Assembly: GCA_030141605.1 (NCBI GenBank)
Contig: JAQGDQ010001624.1
Span: forward strand, 1 to 32,131
From: Tubiluchus corallicola
Lineage: Eukaryota; Priapulida; Priapulimorpha; Priapulimorphida; Tubiluchidae
Length of the DNA stretch: 32,131 nt
Direction of reading: 5' to 3'
The notes below the pieces were generated by a model, which worked only from the letters and a program-made list of their open reading frames with translations, searched no databases and was not told the DNA's origin. A program made the translations under genes and the position numbers. This document shows positions 23,191 through 32,131 of the stretch, in pieces. Position 1 is the first letter of the stretch. Each line of letters starts with the position of its first letter.

Positions 23191-24027
23191 TCATATTACT
23201 GTATCTTGCCAATGAGATTAAAAATATGCTTTTGGTTAGTGAGTGGCGCACCCTGGAGGGTGAGTCAACGACATTTTTACCAATGGGTGAAGACATTGTA
23301 AATTATAATTTCTAGTTGTGAACATAAGTCTTTCCAGTAGGAAATGAAAAGCTAGGTAATATAGATTTGCATGAGAAGTTTTTTGGACATAATTTGACAT
23401 TGTCTCTTCTTCCCCTGAGTTACGTTGTGTCTAGAGGACGTCACGTAATGGCGACTTCGACTGCTGCAAAGTAATATAACTTTTTAAGTCAATTTTTCCA
23501 AAAATCTACTTCAGGTACCCCTTTTCTTGTCCTTTAAATTAACAGATGACTTCAATCATTTAAGGTAGCTGTCACGTTTTTACATTCTCTCTTCTAGCTT
23601 TGTGTTATGTACATCTGTCTGATTTTAGTTTCAAAAACTCTCTTCATTCTCTCTTTATAACTATCACAAATATACATCACTTGGTTTTCCATACCTCATA
23701 AAATGTTTGTGTAAACATCTGCTTTCATAGCACTTACTCATGTTTGTGAGTAATTCCTTCCTGTACCCCCCACTGACTGAATGGTATTCTCCATGGTTCT
23801 GCTGGCTTCTTAACTGGTTTCTGCTGAGGTAGTTGCGATTGTACAGTTTAAGCTTACATCTACAGTTTGCAGCTAGTATCAGTTATAAATATTTTGATTT
23901 CTGGATAGGAAGCTATTAAAGTCAAATAAAAGTAGCTATGCAAATTTCTATGCTTTTTCTATCTTATTTTATTCACAATGTTTTGCTTTTGCTAAAATTG
24001 TGAATTGTGAGACATTTTTCATTTCAG
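23191..24027. other. Intron 1, 3' part
   Basis: Nothing recognised apart from the short similarity at 23439-23475 to 8985-9035. Confidence 0.45.
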
Positions 24028-24130
24028 AACAAGGATGAAGAATTGTCGTCGAAAAGGACATCGTCCAATCCTCCAGTCTCTCAGCCTCCTACATCGTCTG
24101 TGTCTAGTCTGGCTCGCACTAGCAAAAAAG
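24028..24130 (+). CDS. ZCCHC2/14-like: ZCCHC2/14-like gene, exon 2 (Ser/Pro-rich linker)
   Basis: Internal exon after a 7.46-kb intron. It follows a pyrimidine-rich acceptor (tttttcatttcag) and ends at AAAAAG|gtatat. It enters in phase 0, matching exon 1, and leaves in phase 1. It encodes residues 165-198: an acidic start (NKDEEL), then a Ser/Pro/Thr-rich linker (TSSNPPVSQPPTSSVSS), probably disordered, leading to the PX domain. Identification rests on splice sites, phase agreement on both sides and linker composition, so it is less certain than the PX exons. Confidence 0.72.
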
Positions 24131-24283
24131 GTATATGTATATCTGGTATATAATATATATTTACATGTATATATCATAAGGTTATATATTAAATATATAT
24201 GTGTGTGTGTCTTACAATTCACACAATTGCAGTCATAAAGTAATTTAACTGTACAATGTTTACATCAGTAAAAATGATTAGTA

Positions 24284-24835
24284 TTAAAGGAAAACCGGAC
24301 TATTGTTTGGACTCAATCCCAGTTTAACTTACTGTCCAAAATATACATTTTCTTGCCTATAAAAGTTAACAATTGCTTCTTATATTTGAATAATTAGCTT
24401 AGAAACTTAATAAACGGCAACTGAACACAGCTATTGCTTACGTCAGAAACTAACCACAGTTTGTGCAATGGCAGGCGTCTTCCCTTACGCGTCAAGCAAA
24501 TTTGCATAGGTGTTACAGTACTGCTTAAATGCTTGATGTCACGAATAATGGGCTCTACGTCATATGACATCAGAAACTAACACTGCAGTTCATGATCATG
24601 GTTATCACAGCACTGCCTTCTATTCGTCGGCCATGCGCATTTGACAAAAAGGCGCCGTTGCCAATCTTAGTAGATTCACTGAGCGACGCGTAGCTTTGAA
24701 AGTTTAATGAAATTTGAATGTCCGAGGTAATTATTAGTTAATCTAAGCTTTGATTTAAAATAAGCAGTTGTAGTTTTCAATATTTTAGAGCACTCTTTAT
24801 TCCGAACTAATGTTTACACAATCATTTTCCTTTAA
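24284..24835. mobile_element. MITE with TTAAAGGAAAAC ends, divergent subfamily
   Basis: Starts ttaaaggaaaaccggac and ends cattttcctttaa, a clear terminal inverted repeat. The interior shares layout but little sequence with the 2504/8280/26423 copies. No coding capacity. Intron 2 of the ZCCHC-like gene. Confidence 0.78.
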
Positions 24836-25273
24836 GAACAATAATAATTTATTCAAATTTGAAAATGCATTAACATTAAAAATGTACGAATGGTTTTTAC
24901 ATACATAGAATATTAACATATAAATGATACATACACAATAGGCTGTTATAGATAAAACTAAAATGATAATATATGTATATAAAAAATGTAATCACTAGAA
25001 ATCTGCCATAATTAAGTCCATAAGTCCATATTAAATTTCTAATACATTAAAAAGGCTTTTTTATAATAAAAAGCTTGAACACAGAAAATCAATTCCATTA
25101 AAACAAGCAACATTTATAATCTTTTTGGATTTATGATTCTTGCCCGTTGTTGTTGTGCTTGTATTATCACTTAGGAAAGGCAGACTTCTCATAATCTTGT
25201 TGTCTTGCATATATTTTATACGGTTGTACAATGTTTGAATTCGTTTTGCTATTAAAACATTGAATCTTAAGAT
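24836..25273. other. Intronic segment
   Basis: AT-rich, no feature recognised. Confidence 0.45.
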
Positions 25274-25782
25274 TCTAGAGATACAATGAGTCATACTCGA
25301 ATGTGAGATACATGGGATGTCTAAAATCCCTGTGTAATGCCTTTCTTAACTCGCTAGCTAGAGTTACAATGAGTCATACTCGAATGTGAGATACATAGGA
25401 TCTCTAAAATCCCCGTGTAACGCCTTTCTTAACTCACTAGCTAGAGTTACAATGAGTCATACTCGTATGTGAGATACATAGGATCTCTTAAATCCCTGTG
25501 TAATGCCTTTCCTAACTCACTAGCTAGAGTTACAATGAGTCATACTCGAATGTGAGATACATAGGATCTCTTAAATCCCTGTGTAATGCCTTTCCTAACT
25601 CACTAGCTAGAGTTACAATGAGTCATACTCGAATGTGAGATACATAGGATCTCTTAAATCCCTGTGTAATGCCTTTCCTAACTCACTAGCTAGAGTTACA
25701 ATGAGTCATACTCGAATGTGAGATACATAGGATCTCCAAAATCCCTGTGTAACGCCTTTCCTAACTCACTAGCTAGAGTTTT
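25274..25782. repeat. 83-bp tandem repeat, six copies
   Basis: The motif acaatgagtcatactcg begins at 25283, 25366, 25449, 25532, 25615 and 25698, an exact 83-bp period. Copies are over 90% alike; adjacent ones in the middle are nearly identical. Confidence 0.96.
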
Positions 25783-26017
25783 TATGCTTTTGTTAGGTAG
25801 TTTGTACGTATTTATAATATGTTATTTTTAAATAGTAGAATATGTTGTTTTAATTTGCTTGTTTAATCATGCAGAACTACAGCAATCACTCAATACCAAT
25901 CACGTGTCAAAACCACATATGTCTTCAGTTTGCAGATTTGTTTTCTGTTCACCAGCTGTTTACTGCAGCAAGAGGAGGAATATTTCTGAATTTCATTTTC
26001 TCACATTTTTGTTTTAG

Positions 26018-26088
26018 TGTATGTGAAAGATATCAACGTATACGGACATCGACGGAAAACTGACCGACGGTCAGAATATCACTTACGG
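26018..26088 (+). CDS. ZCCHC2/14-like: ZCCHC2/14-like gene, exon 3 (start of PX domain)
   Basis: A 71-nt exon between an acceptor (ttttgttttag) and a consensus donor (CGG|gtgaga). It enters in phase 1 and leaves in phase 0. It encodes residues 199-222, VYVKDINVYGHRRKTDRRSE followed by YHLR. This is the first beta strands of the PX fold and a basic loop. Phases agree with both neighbouring exons. Confidence 0.85.
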
Positions 26089-26422
26089 GTGAGACTGCTT
26101 GTTGTTTTCATGATAAACTGATCATTTCAACTGGGATTCTTTTATCAATGGACTCTTATCACATCCTTACTGTGAAATTAGTTCAGTTTTGTCTTTATTA
26201 TGAAAATGCACACAAGCTGATGTAAATCAAAGTTTCAGTAAGAATTTTTTTAACAAATTTACAACATGACAGCATAATGAAAGAAGAACAGTTTAATGCT
26301 AAAATATTAAATTGAAAACTGGTAACTATTTCCTTCTTAGGTGTAAAAGTTACTTCAGTACTTGGTGCTTTGAATAGTTACTGCATGTACTTAGTTTGTT
26401 TAGTTCACTTATTATTTAATTC

Positions 26423-27030
26423 TTAAACAAAACAGGATAATTTTTCATATCCTACCCAATTTTGAAGTACGGTAAAAAATATACATTTTAACACCTGTAA
26501 TGAAAAATCAAATTAAATGATAATTAAATGACAGGTTAGAAACTTAATTAGCGGCAGGCGAGTCAAACTAGTGATGACATCATTAGTGAAGATGATTTGC
26601 AAAAGCAGAAACTTTCCACGAACGTATTGCACGTGTTTACGAAAGCGAAAATTACGGTACAGTGCTACTGTAAGACATTCAGTGTGATATACAAACATTT
26701 TTCAAATTTTAAGTTTAAAATTCAAATTTCAAGGTTACTGAGCACTTGTACTCGTGTATGAGCTGTCCTGTGTGTGCGCCATGTCACAACTAAACACCTC
26801 TCAACAGAGAGGTGCAGTATATGTTTTTTGTGCAATACATTTCCAACATGCAGGCGCTAGTGCCCATCTAACTACCAAACCGGAAATGCATAATTACATT
26901 TCTGTGGTAATAATTCTGTGGTTACAAGAAGCCATTTTTGAAAAAATAGTTAGTTCCATTTCAACATTTTATAGGGGTAGGTTCTTTTGTGTTATACTGT
27001 AGTTTATGCTTGTATGCAGTTTTCCTTTAA
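26423..27030 (+). mobile_element. MITE of TTAAAGGAAAAC family, full length
   Basis: Begins ttaaacaaaacaggata and ends gttttcctttaa. Shares the taattaaatgac, gtgatgac, acgaaagcgaaaatta, aaattcaaatttcaa, gcgctagtgccc and tggtaataattct blocks with the other copies. It lies in intron 3 of the ZCCHC-like gene and ends 94 bp before exon 4. Confidence 0.82.
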
Positions 27031-27124
27031 GATTGCAATTTCTTCAATAAATTCCTATGCATGTTTATCATGATTGAAGTAAGAAAACAATTGTTTACAT
27101 TATAAAATAAACAATTTATCATAG

Positions 27125-27196
27125 GTGACTTGGTCTGACTCCACTTTAACAGAAGTGTCGAAGAGTCCCCAAGAGCTTTTGGACTTTCATAATAAG
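27125..27196 (+). CDS. ZCCHC2/14-like: ZCCHC2/14-like gene, exon 4 (PX core)
   Basis: A 72-nt phase 0-0 exon between an acceptor (aatttatcatag) and AAG|gtgata. It encodes residues 223-246, VTWSDSTLTEVSKSPQELLD then FHNK. The V-x-W-S-D strand and the following helix (ELLDFHNK) fit a PX domain. The place where PX domains usually carry R-R-[YF] reads K-S-P here, so canonical phosphoinositide binding may be weak or different. That last point is inference. Confidence 0.88.
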
Positions 27197-27289
27197 GTGA
27201 TAATATTTACGATTTTTTGTATTTGAATTTAACTTTTTATTTCACATTCAAGGTGTATGATCCGAAACGTGCAATCAAACATAAATCAC

Positions 27290-28006
27290 TTAACCCTTTC
27301 ACTACGTGGTTGGTTTTTAACTGGGCCACATTGGCTTTGCACATTTGACAATAACTTCTTGTGGTGTGTTACTAAAACAGATTTTTGTAAAAAAAACAAA
27401 TAGTTGTTCGTTATTGAGTGATAATATTGAATATTAGTTTTATCTGTACACATACAAACATATACGAGCATCCGTACATGCACTCATGCACACAGCACAT
27501 ACACACGCACACATGCACGCACGCTTGCGCGCACATGCATACAAAACGCGCGCACACACGCACGCACACACGCACACACACACACACACACACACGTGCA
27601 CACCCTCATAACCATGTACTTATATTTAGAACCCAGTTTTCGTAAAACACACAATACTAATCTATAATATGCAATCATTTTATAAGAATGCAGACTAAAC
27701 AACTAAACATACGATTCATCAACGATCTACAAGTGGTTTTGCATGGGAACATACCATACAGTACAGTATTGTGGAATGCACCTGGCTTCAGATGCTGATT
27801 GGCCGGTTAGCGTTACTTGTTGCGAAGCAACCTCAATCCCACGGCTGTTAAACTTTTCTGCAAAGTTTTTGCATGACCGTAGCAGTGAAATAAACAGACC
27901 TGGGTGACTGCGCTTAGTGCTGAGCTTGGGTGGCAGTCTACCATCTTCCATCCCTTGCATGAAAACATAGGTGGCAGTGTGCCGCCTTCCGTAGTGAAAG
28001 GGTTAA
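27290..28006. mobile_element. piggyBac-type MITE with TTAA target duplication
   Basis: TTAA at 27290-27293 and 28003-28006 flank a 709-bp element with inverted ends CCCTTTCACTACG and CGTAGTGAAAGGG. CCCTTT ends with a TTAA target are diagnostic of the piggyBac superfamily. No transposase frame. It carries a CA-rich microsatellite. Intron 4 of the ZCCHC-like gene. Confidence 0.88.
27470..27602. repeat. (CA)n / CGCACA microsatellite
   Basis: Alternating purine-pyrimidine sequence rich in cacaca, cgcaca and gcgcgc inside the piggyBac-type MITE. His/Thr and Cys/Val frames here are artefacts. Such sequence can adopt Z-DNA. Confidence 0.93.
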
Positions 28007-28095
28007 TAATACGTATACGAAATATGTTTTTAAGGCTGAGACGGTTAGCCGTATAAATGTTTAACCGAGTTTTAATTAGTGTAACCATTTAAAAA

Positions 28096-28455
28096 AATCA
28101 CTAACAGTTTAACCGTTACTTGGCCAAGTTTTCTACGTATCCGCATTAATAAAACCTTGTATCTTTTCTGAGTTGGTGTAGGTAGTTAGCAATGCTGTGC
28201 TTACATAAAATTCTACTATTTACAACATTGTTTCAATTAATCTTGTTGTTTAAGAAGCATCTAAATGGTAATATCCAAAAAGTTTTTCACTCGCGTATCT
28301 TACAACATGGCGATCTTACGCCGCCATGTTGAACATTGTCGCTGGTGCATGCTAGATTTGAACCACACCGCTTACTTGTGCAAGTCACGCGTGTTCGAAA
28401 TTTTCTTATATGTATGACGTCATCGGGAACGGTTAAATGGTTAGTCATAAAACTT
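28096..28455. mobile_element. Possible MITE with about 20-bp inverted ends
   Basis: The left tcactaacagtttaaccgtt and right aacggttaaatggttagtca are inverted with a few mismatches. Near the centre there is a perfect 10-bp hairpin (caacatggcg at 28303-28312, cgccatgttg at 28322-28331). A target duplication is not evident. Confidence 0.45.
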
Positions 28456-28779
28456 AACGGATCTCAGCCCTTCTCTCTCAGCCCTTCCCTTTTTACGTCA
28501 TCACTTATGATAGCTGCTGTGGTTATTTCAGAGTTGGTGAGATCTTATCTCAGTTAAATGTTTTGGTTTAAAATATGCGATCTAGGCTAAGCACTAGGTA
28601 TTTAACAACAACTATGGTAAATGGTACTGTAGTTTTTTATGTAAAATTCTTCAACTGTTATTTTTGCTGCATTTAGTATAGGAAGGGTTGTTTGCATAAA
28701 TTTGCCTTGTGAATGTCAAATGTTTAGATGTATAGCAAAGCACGAATGTTGCTAATATCTGGATCTGTTTTTTTTCCAG

Positions 28780-28846
28780 TTACTTAAACTTTTCCCGGAA
28801 GATGCTGGAGCACATCGACAGGAGAGGCACATACCGTATTTGCCAG
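28780..28846 (+). CDS. ZCCHC2/14-like: ZCCHC2/14-like gene, exon 5 (PX proline loop)
   Basis: A 67-nt exon behind a strong pyrimidine tract (gtttttttttccag), with donor CAG|gttcat. It enters in phase 0 and leaves in phase 1. It encodes residues 247-268, LLKLFPEDAGAHRQERHIPY then LP. The LFPE(D/E)AG helix end and the IPYLPG segment correspond to the PX helix 1 and the proline-rich loop. Confidence 0.88.
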
Positions 28847-29002
28847 GTTCATAATTTTTCCACTTATCGTACCTACCCTACTTGTAGAATCACAACAGTT
28901 TCGTTCCTTTAAGCAGTTTTTTTTTCAGTAATTTTTTTTCCTTTTTGCATTTTTGTACTTGCCATTGTATGAAGGAAAAATAGAATTTTATGCTTTTTAC
29001 AG

Positions 29003-29075
29003 GATACAGACAGTTGCAAAGTCACAAGGAAGAGGCTCCGGAAGATTATTTACCAAAGATACAGGAATATTTCAG
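29003..29075 (+). CDS. ZCCHC2/14-like: ZCCHC2/14-like gene, exon 6 (PX helices)
   Basis: A 73-nt exon between an acceptor (tatgctttttacag) and TTCAG|gtgtga. It enters in phase 1, completing a glycine codon with exon 5, and leaves in phase 2. It encodes residues 269-292, including GYRQLQSHKEEAPEDYLPKI and QEYF. The L-P-x-I-x-E-Y pattern is the PX helix in which a short coiled segment packs on the domain. Confidence 0.87.
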
Positions 29076-29115
29076 GTGTGAATAGTTCGTTATAATGCGT
29101 CGTCGCACCTGTAAT

Positions 29116-29567
29116 TACAGTGTTCCCTCACTGATCGCGGATGTTGCATTCGAGGCCCACCCGCGATGAGTGATTTTCCGCAAAGTAGGGACGCTATAGT
29201 TATTTTAGTAGTTACACATTATTTTAAGTCCTTATAAACCTTCCTCACACTCAATTTCACGTCGGCAAGTAGCATCTCAAGCGGGCGCAAGTACTACATT
29301 TTCGTTTTTGTTGTGTATTCATCCGCCAAATAGATACACTATTTACTGTAAATGGTAATTTTTTATGATTTATAATATTCTTTTAATGTTAGAATTAATA
29401 TTTTTAATATATGTTTATACATTTCGCAAAATTCATCAAATCTATGCATTACTGTATAATATGTACTACGCATGTGCAAAAATACTTTAGACGGAGTACC
29501 GCAAAAACCCAAGAAACAGCGAAAATACCGCGGTAAATGAACCGCGAAGTAGCGAGGGAACACTGTA
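29116..29567. mobile_element. pogo/Tigger-like MITE with TA target duplication
   Basis: A 448-bp element (29118-29565) flanked by TA on both sides. Ends: cagtgttccctcactgatcg and, on the other strand, cagtgttccctcgctacttc; both continue to cgcggt-like sequence. CAGT-GTTCCCTCGCT ends with TA duplications are typical of pogo/Tigger-type (Tc1/mariner superfamily) non-autonomous elements. Intron 6 of the ZCCHC-like gene. Confidence 0.87.
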
Positions 29568-30150
29568 CTCCATCTGTGCTTACAGCTGACACCTATATGT
29601 ACTTTCCTTACGCAAATGTTTGGTTTTATAACTAATGAGCAGAAGTGAAATGATTTTAGACATTTTCCGAATGAAACGAACAAAAACCGTCGATTTCATG
29701 AAATTTTTTACAATTGTATTTGTAATTGTGAACAAGAAAGCAGAGATGGGCGGTTGTCATATTCTCATTTATCCGAGTCCGCTAAATCTGCGGATTGAGT
29801 GAAATTTGAATATCCTCCATATCTGCAAAAATGTAGGCAAAAACTAGACTTGCTATGTGTGCCCTATTGTTAAAAACCGTTTTTTTTTGTATGCAGCCAG
29901 GAGTTACAATCACTAATCAATGATAAATTACTAGCCAGAATCTTGCTTGTAAACCTTCAACGATAACTCACACTGCACGATGTACATGGATCACTTCAGT
30001 ATCGTACCCATCACACCACAGACCAGTAAAAAACTGTAGTATTTTCAATTATAAGCCATGTTTTGAGTCTGGAGGTAAAACATCAAGAAGCAGCAAAAAA
30101 GCAAGATGTGATGAGGGCTTCTTGAATTAAAGAGGTGATGAAAGGCATTT
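29568..30150. other. Intron 6 segment
   Basis: No feature recognised between the MITE and the 30-bp array. Confidence 0.45.
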
Positions 30151-30164
30151 AATGTGTCAACAAG

Positions 30165-31107
30165 CTAGGACATGCTTAACGAGTGCTTAACAAGCAAGGG
30201 GTATGCTTAACGAGTGCTTAACAACCAAGGGAAATGCTTAACGAGTGCTTAACAAGCAAGGGAAATGCTTAACGAGTGCTTAACAAGCAAGGGAATGCTT
30301 AACAAGTGCTTAACAAGCAAGAAAAATGCTTAACATGCTTAACAAGCAAGGGAATGCTTAACAGTGCTTAAAAGCAAATGCTTAACGAGTGCTTAACAAG
30401 CAAGGGAATGCTTAACAAGTGCTTAACAAGCAAGGGAATGCTTAACAAGTGCTTAACAAGCAAGGGAATGCTTAACAAGTGCTTAATAAGCAAGGGCGAT
30501 GCTTAACGAGTGCTTAACAAGCAAGGGGAATGCTTAACGAGTGCTTAACAAGCAAGGGGAATGCTTAACAAATGCTTAACAAGCAAGGGAAATGCTTAAC
30601 GAGTGCTTAACAAGCAAGGGAAATGCTTAACGAGTGCTTAAGAAGCAAGGGAAATGCTTAACGAGTGCTTAACAAGCAAGTGAAATGCTTAACAAATGCT
30701 TAACAAGCAAGGGAAATGCTTAACGAGTGCTTAACAAGCAAGGGAAATGCTTAACGAGTGCTTAAGAAGCAAGGGAAATGCTTAACGAGTGCTTAACAAG
30801 CAAGTGAAATGCTTAACAAATGCTTAACAAGCAAGGGAATGCTTAACAAGCAAGGGAATGCTTAACGAGTGCTTAACAAGCAAGGGGAATGCTTGACAAG
30901 TGCTTAACAAGCAAGGGGAATGCTTAACGAATGCTTAACAAGCAAGGGAATGCTTAACGAGTGCTTAACAAGCAAGGGGAATACTTGACAAGTGCTTAAC
31001 AAGCAAGGGGAATGCTTAATGACTGCTTAACAAGCAAGGGGAATGCTTAACGAGTGCCTAACAAGCAAGGGGGAATGCTTAACGACTGCTTAACAAATGC
31101 TTAACAA
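30165..31107. repeat. 30-bp tandem array, about 30 copies
   Basis: Unit aatgcttaacgagtgctt plus aacaagcaaggg, varying 27-31 bp by G-run length and short deletions. It is itself built from tgcttaac half-units. Higher-order blocks recur (30570-30690 and 30690-30810 are near-identical 120-bp blocks), showing recent unequal exchange. Intron 6. Confidence 0.95.
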
Positions 31108-31393
31108 AAATGTTTTGAAATAGGGTAAACTTTTTGTGCGTAAGAATTGAAAATTTACCTTATGTGGCTTTTGCACGCTGCAATTCCGCATAAAATCTGT
31201 GATTTTAGGCATTAAGAATCCGCATTCTGCAAAATTTGTGCAGATTCTGGAACCACATGACTACAAATTTCCATCTGTGCAAGAAAAGAGCAAACTTGTG
31301 GTGGGAAAGCGCAAAAAAATGACAAAAAAGAGTTAAAAGTAGAGACAATAGTTTTATGGTTTCTTAAAATGTATAAACTGATTGAAATTTCAG

Positions 31394-31551
31394 GCAAATT
31401 GTTGATCTCCCTGAACGACTGATTCACTGTAATCATATTTCCACATTCTTTCATGGTCATCTAGTCAATTCATCATCGGAGTGCAAATCCGTCGACGAGA
31501 GCGGCTGTTTCGTTCAAACCGACTGCGTAGAGAGCGACATCTCTTCACAAG
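31394..31551 (+). CDS. ZCCHC2/14-like: ZCCHC2/14-like gene, exon 7 (end of PX domain)
   Basis: A 158-nt exon between an acceptor (gattgaaatttcag) and CAAG|gttaga. It enters in phase 2 and leaves in phase 1. It encodes residues 293-345. It begins RQIVDLPERLIHCNHISTFF, the final PX helix ending in the usual S-x-x-x-x-F-F type boundary. A Cys/Ser/acidic stretch (SECKSVDESGCFVQTDCVES) follows that I cannot assign. The preceding 2.3-kb intron contains a MITE and a large 30-bp tandem array. Confidence 0.87.
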
Positions 31552-31646
31552 GTTAGACACTAACAAGCAAATCTTTCAATGCATTTTTATAATTGCTATG
31601 TTCAGATAAAATTTCATTTGATGTCTGATGTGTTAATATTTTACAG

Positions 31647-31716
31647 GTGATGTAAGTAAGACAGTAGCGAATAAACTTCCTATCAGCAAGACGTTTGCTT
31701 CAAATTCCACTCTGAG
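31647..31716 (+). CDS. ZCCHC2/14-like: ZCCHC2/14-like gene, exon 8 (last exon in window)
   Basis: A 70-nt exon between an acceptor (gttaatattttacag) and CTGAG|gtaata. It enters in phase 1 and leaves in phase 2. It encodes residues 346-368 (GDVSKTVANKLPISKTFASN then STL), a low-complexity linker with no recognised motif. The rest of the protein, including any CCHC zinc knuckle, must lie to the right of the window. Confidence 0.75.
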
Positions 31717-31742
31717 GTAATATCGCTTACTTGATTTATATA

Positions 31743-32131
31743 GTACAGTAAGTCCTGCTTAATGACTCCCCATTTAAAAACGTTTTGTTTTAACGACGCT
31801 GACCATTTGACATCTTTCTTCACTTAACGACGCACGTTTTGTTTTAACGACGCTGACCATTTGACACCTTTCTTCACTTAACGACGCACGTTTTGTTTTA
31901 ACGACGCTGACCATTTGACACCTTTCTTCACTTAACGACGCACGTTTTGTTTTAACGACGCTGACCATTTGACATCTTTCTTCACTTAACGACGCACGTT
32001 TTGTTTTAACGACGCTGACCATTTGACACCTTTCTTCACTTAACAATGCACGTTTTGTTTTAACAACACTGACCATTTGACACCTTTCTTCACTTAACGA
32101 CGCACGTTTTGTTTTAACGACGCTGACCATT
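31743..32131. mobile_element. Left end of a Tigger-like element made of 54-bp repeats
   Basis: TA followed by cagtaagtcctgcttaatga, which resembles the CAGT-GTCCT-GTTTAACGAC terminus of pogo/Tigger-type elements. About six and a half 54-bp units containing aacgacgctgaccatttgac, then cttcacttaacgacgcac, follow to the window edge. The open minus-strand frame made of an 18-residue repeat (MVSVVKTKRASLSEERCQ) results from the period being divisible by three. The element is cut by the window. Confidence 0.75.

Noticed and set aside
25874-25970. Extra exon of the ZCCHC-like gene after a good acceptor (cttgtttaatcatgcag), open in phase 1
   Set aside because: No donor in the needed phase is convincing, and exons 2 and 3 already join in phase without it. 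It could be a rare alternative exon; RNA data would decide.
30165-31107. CRISPR-like array of 30-bp repeats
   Set aside because: Direct tandem repeats with no unique spacers, in an intron of an animal gene.
31774-32130. Protein with six copies of an 18-residue repeat
   Set aside because: It follows from a 54-bp DNA period within a transposon end; the plus strand is equally repetitive and there is no transcript evidence.

Overview
This window is intron-rich, AT-rich animal nuclear DNA with no bacterial-style genes. The evidence is GT-AG introns with consistent phases, tRNA- and 5S-derived repeats, a LINE reverse transcriptase relic, many MITE-like DNA elements, microsatellites, and TTAGGG-type motifs. 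It is most likely an invertebrate metazoan; I cannot name the species.

Two divergent protein-coding genes can be assembled from spliced exons. On the minus strand, a gene starts at 12404 and runs left through four exons (12375-12404, 11695-11775, 10087-10224, 7472-7573). The last of these encodes a clear ankyrin repeat, and the rest of the gene lies further left or outside the window. On the plus strand, a gene starts at 16074 and runs right through eight exons to 31716, then leaves the window. It encodes the N-terminal domain and PX domain of a ZCCHC2/ZCCHC14-family protein. The two start codons are 3.7 kb apart, head to head. All exon phases join without a stop: 368 complete codons for the plus gene and 117 for the minus gene.

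Most of the rest is repeat. Positions 1-6430 hold a large inverted repeat with arms of about 1.0 kb that are almost identical and gap-free. The arms are capped by (CT)n and (GA)n tracts and carry a degenerate minisatellite. Positions 2504-9330 hold TTAAAGGAAAAC-ended MITEs, two tandem 5S rRNA-like units inside a foldback, and a 28-bp minisatellite. At 9600-10150 the 3' half of an ankyrin-gene exon, with its splice donor, has been copied three times into the adjacent intron. An hAT-type MITE with an 8-bp target duplication sits at 10806-11284, and a tRNA-derived SINE with an (ATT)n tail at 11897-12181.

The introns of the ZCCHC-like gene hold a decayed LINE (about 16900-18120, minus strand), 46-, 92-, 83- and 30-bp tandem arrays, a telomere-like patch, further MITEs including a piggyBac-type one (27294-28002) and a pogo/Tigger-like one (29118-29565), and the start of another Tigger-like element made of 54-bp repeats at the right edge. 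I see no new multi-gene system. The most interesting items are the exon-donor duplication, the near-perfect inverted repeat, the 5S-like foldback, and the atypical PX basic motif.
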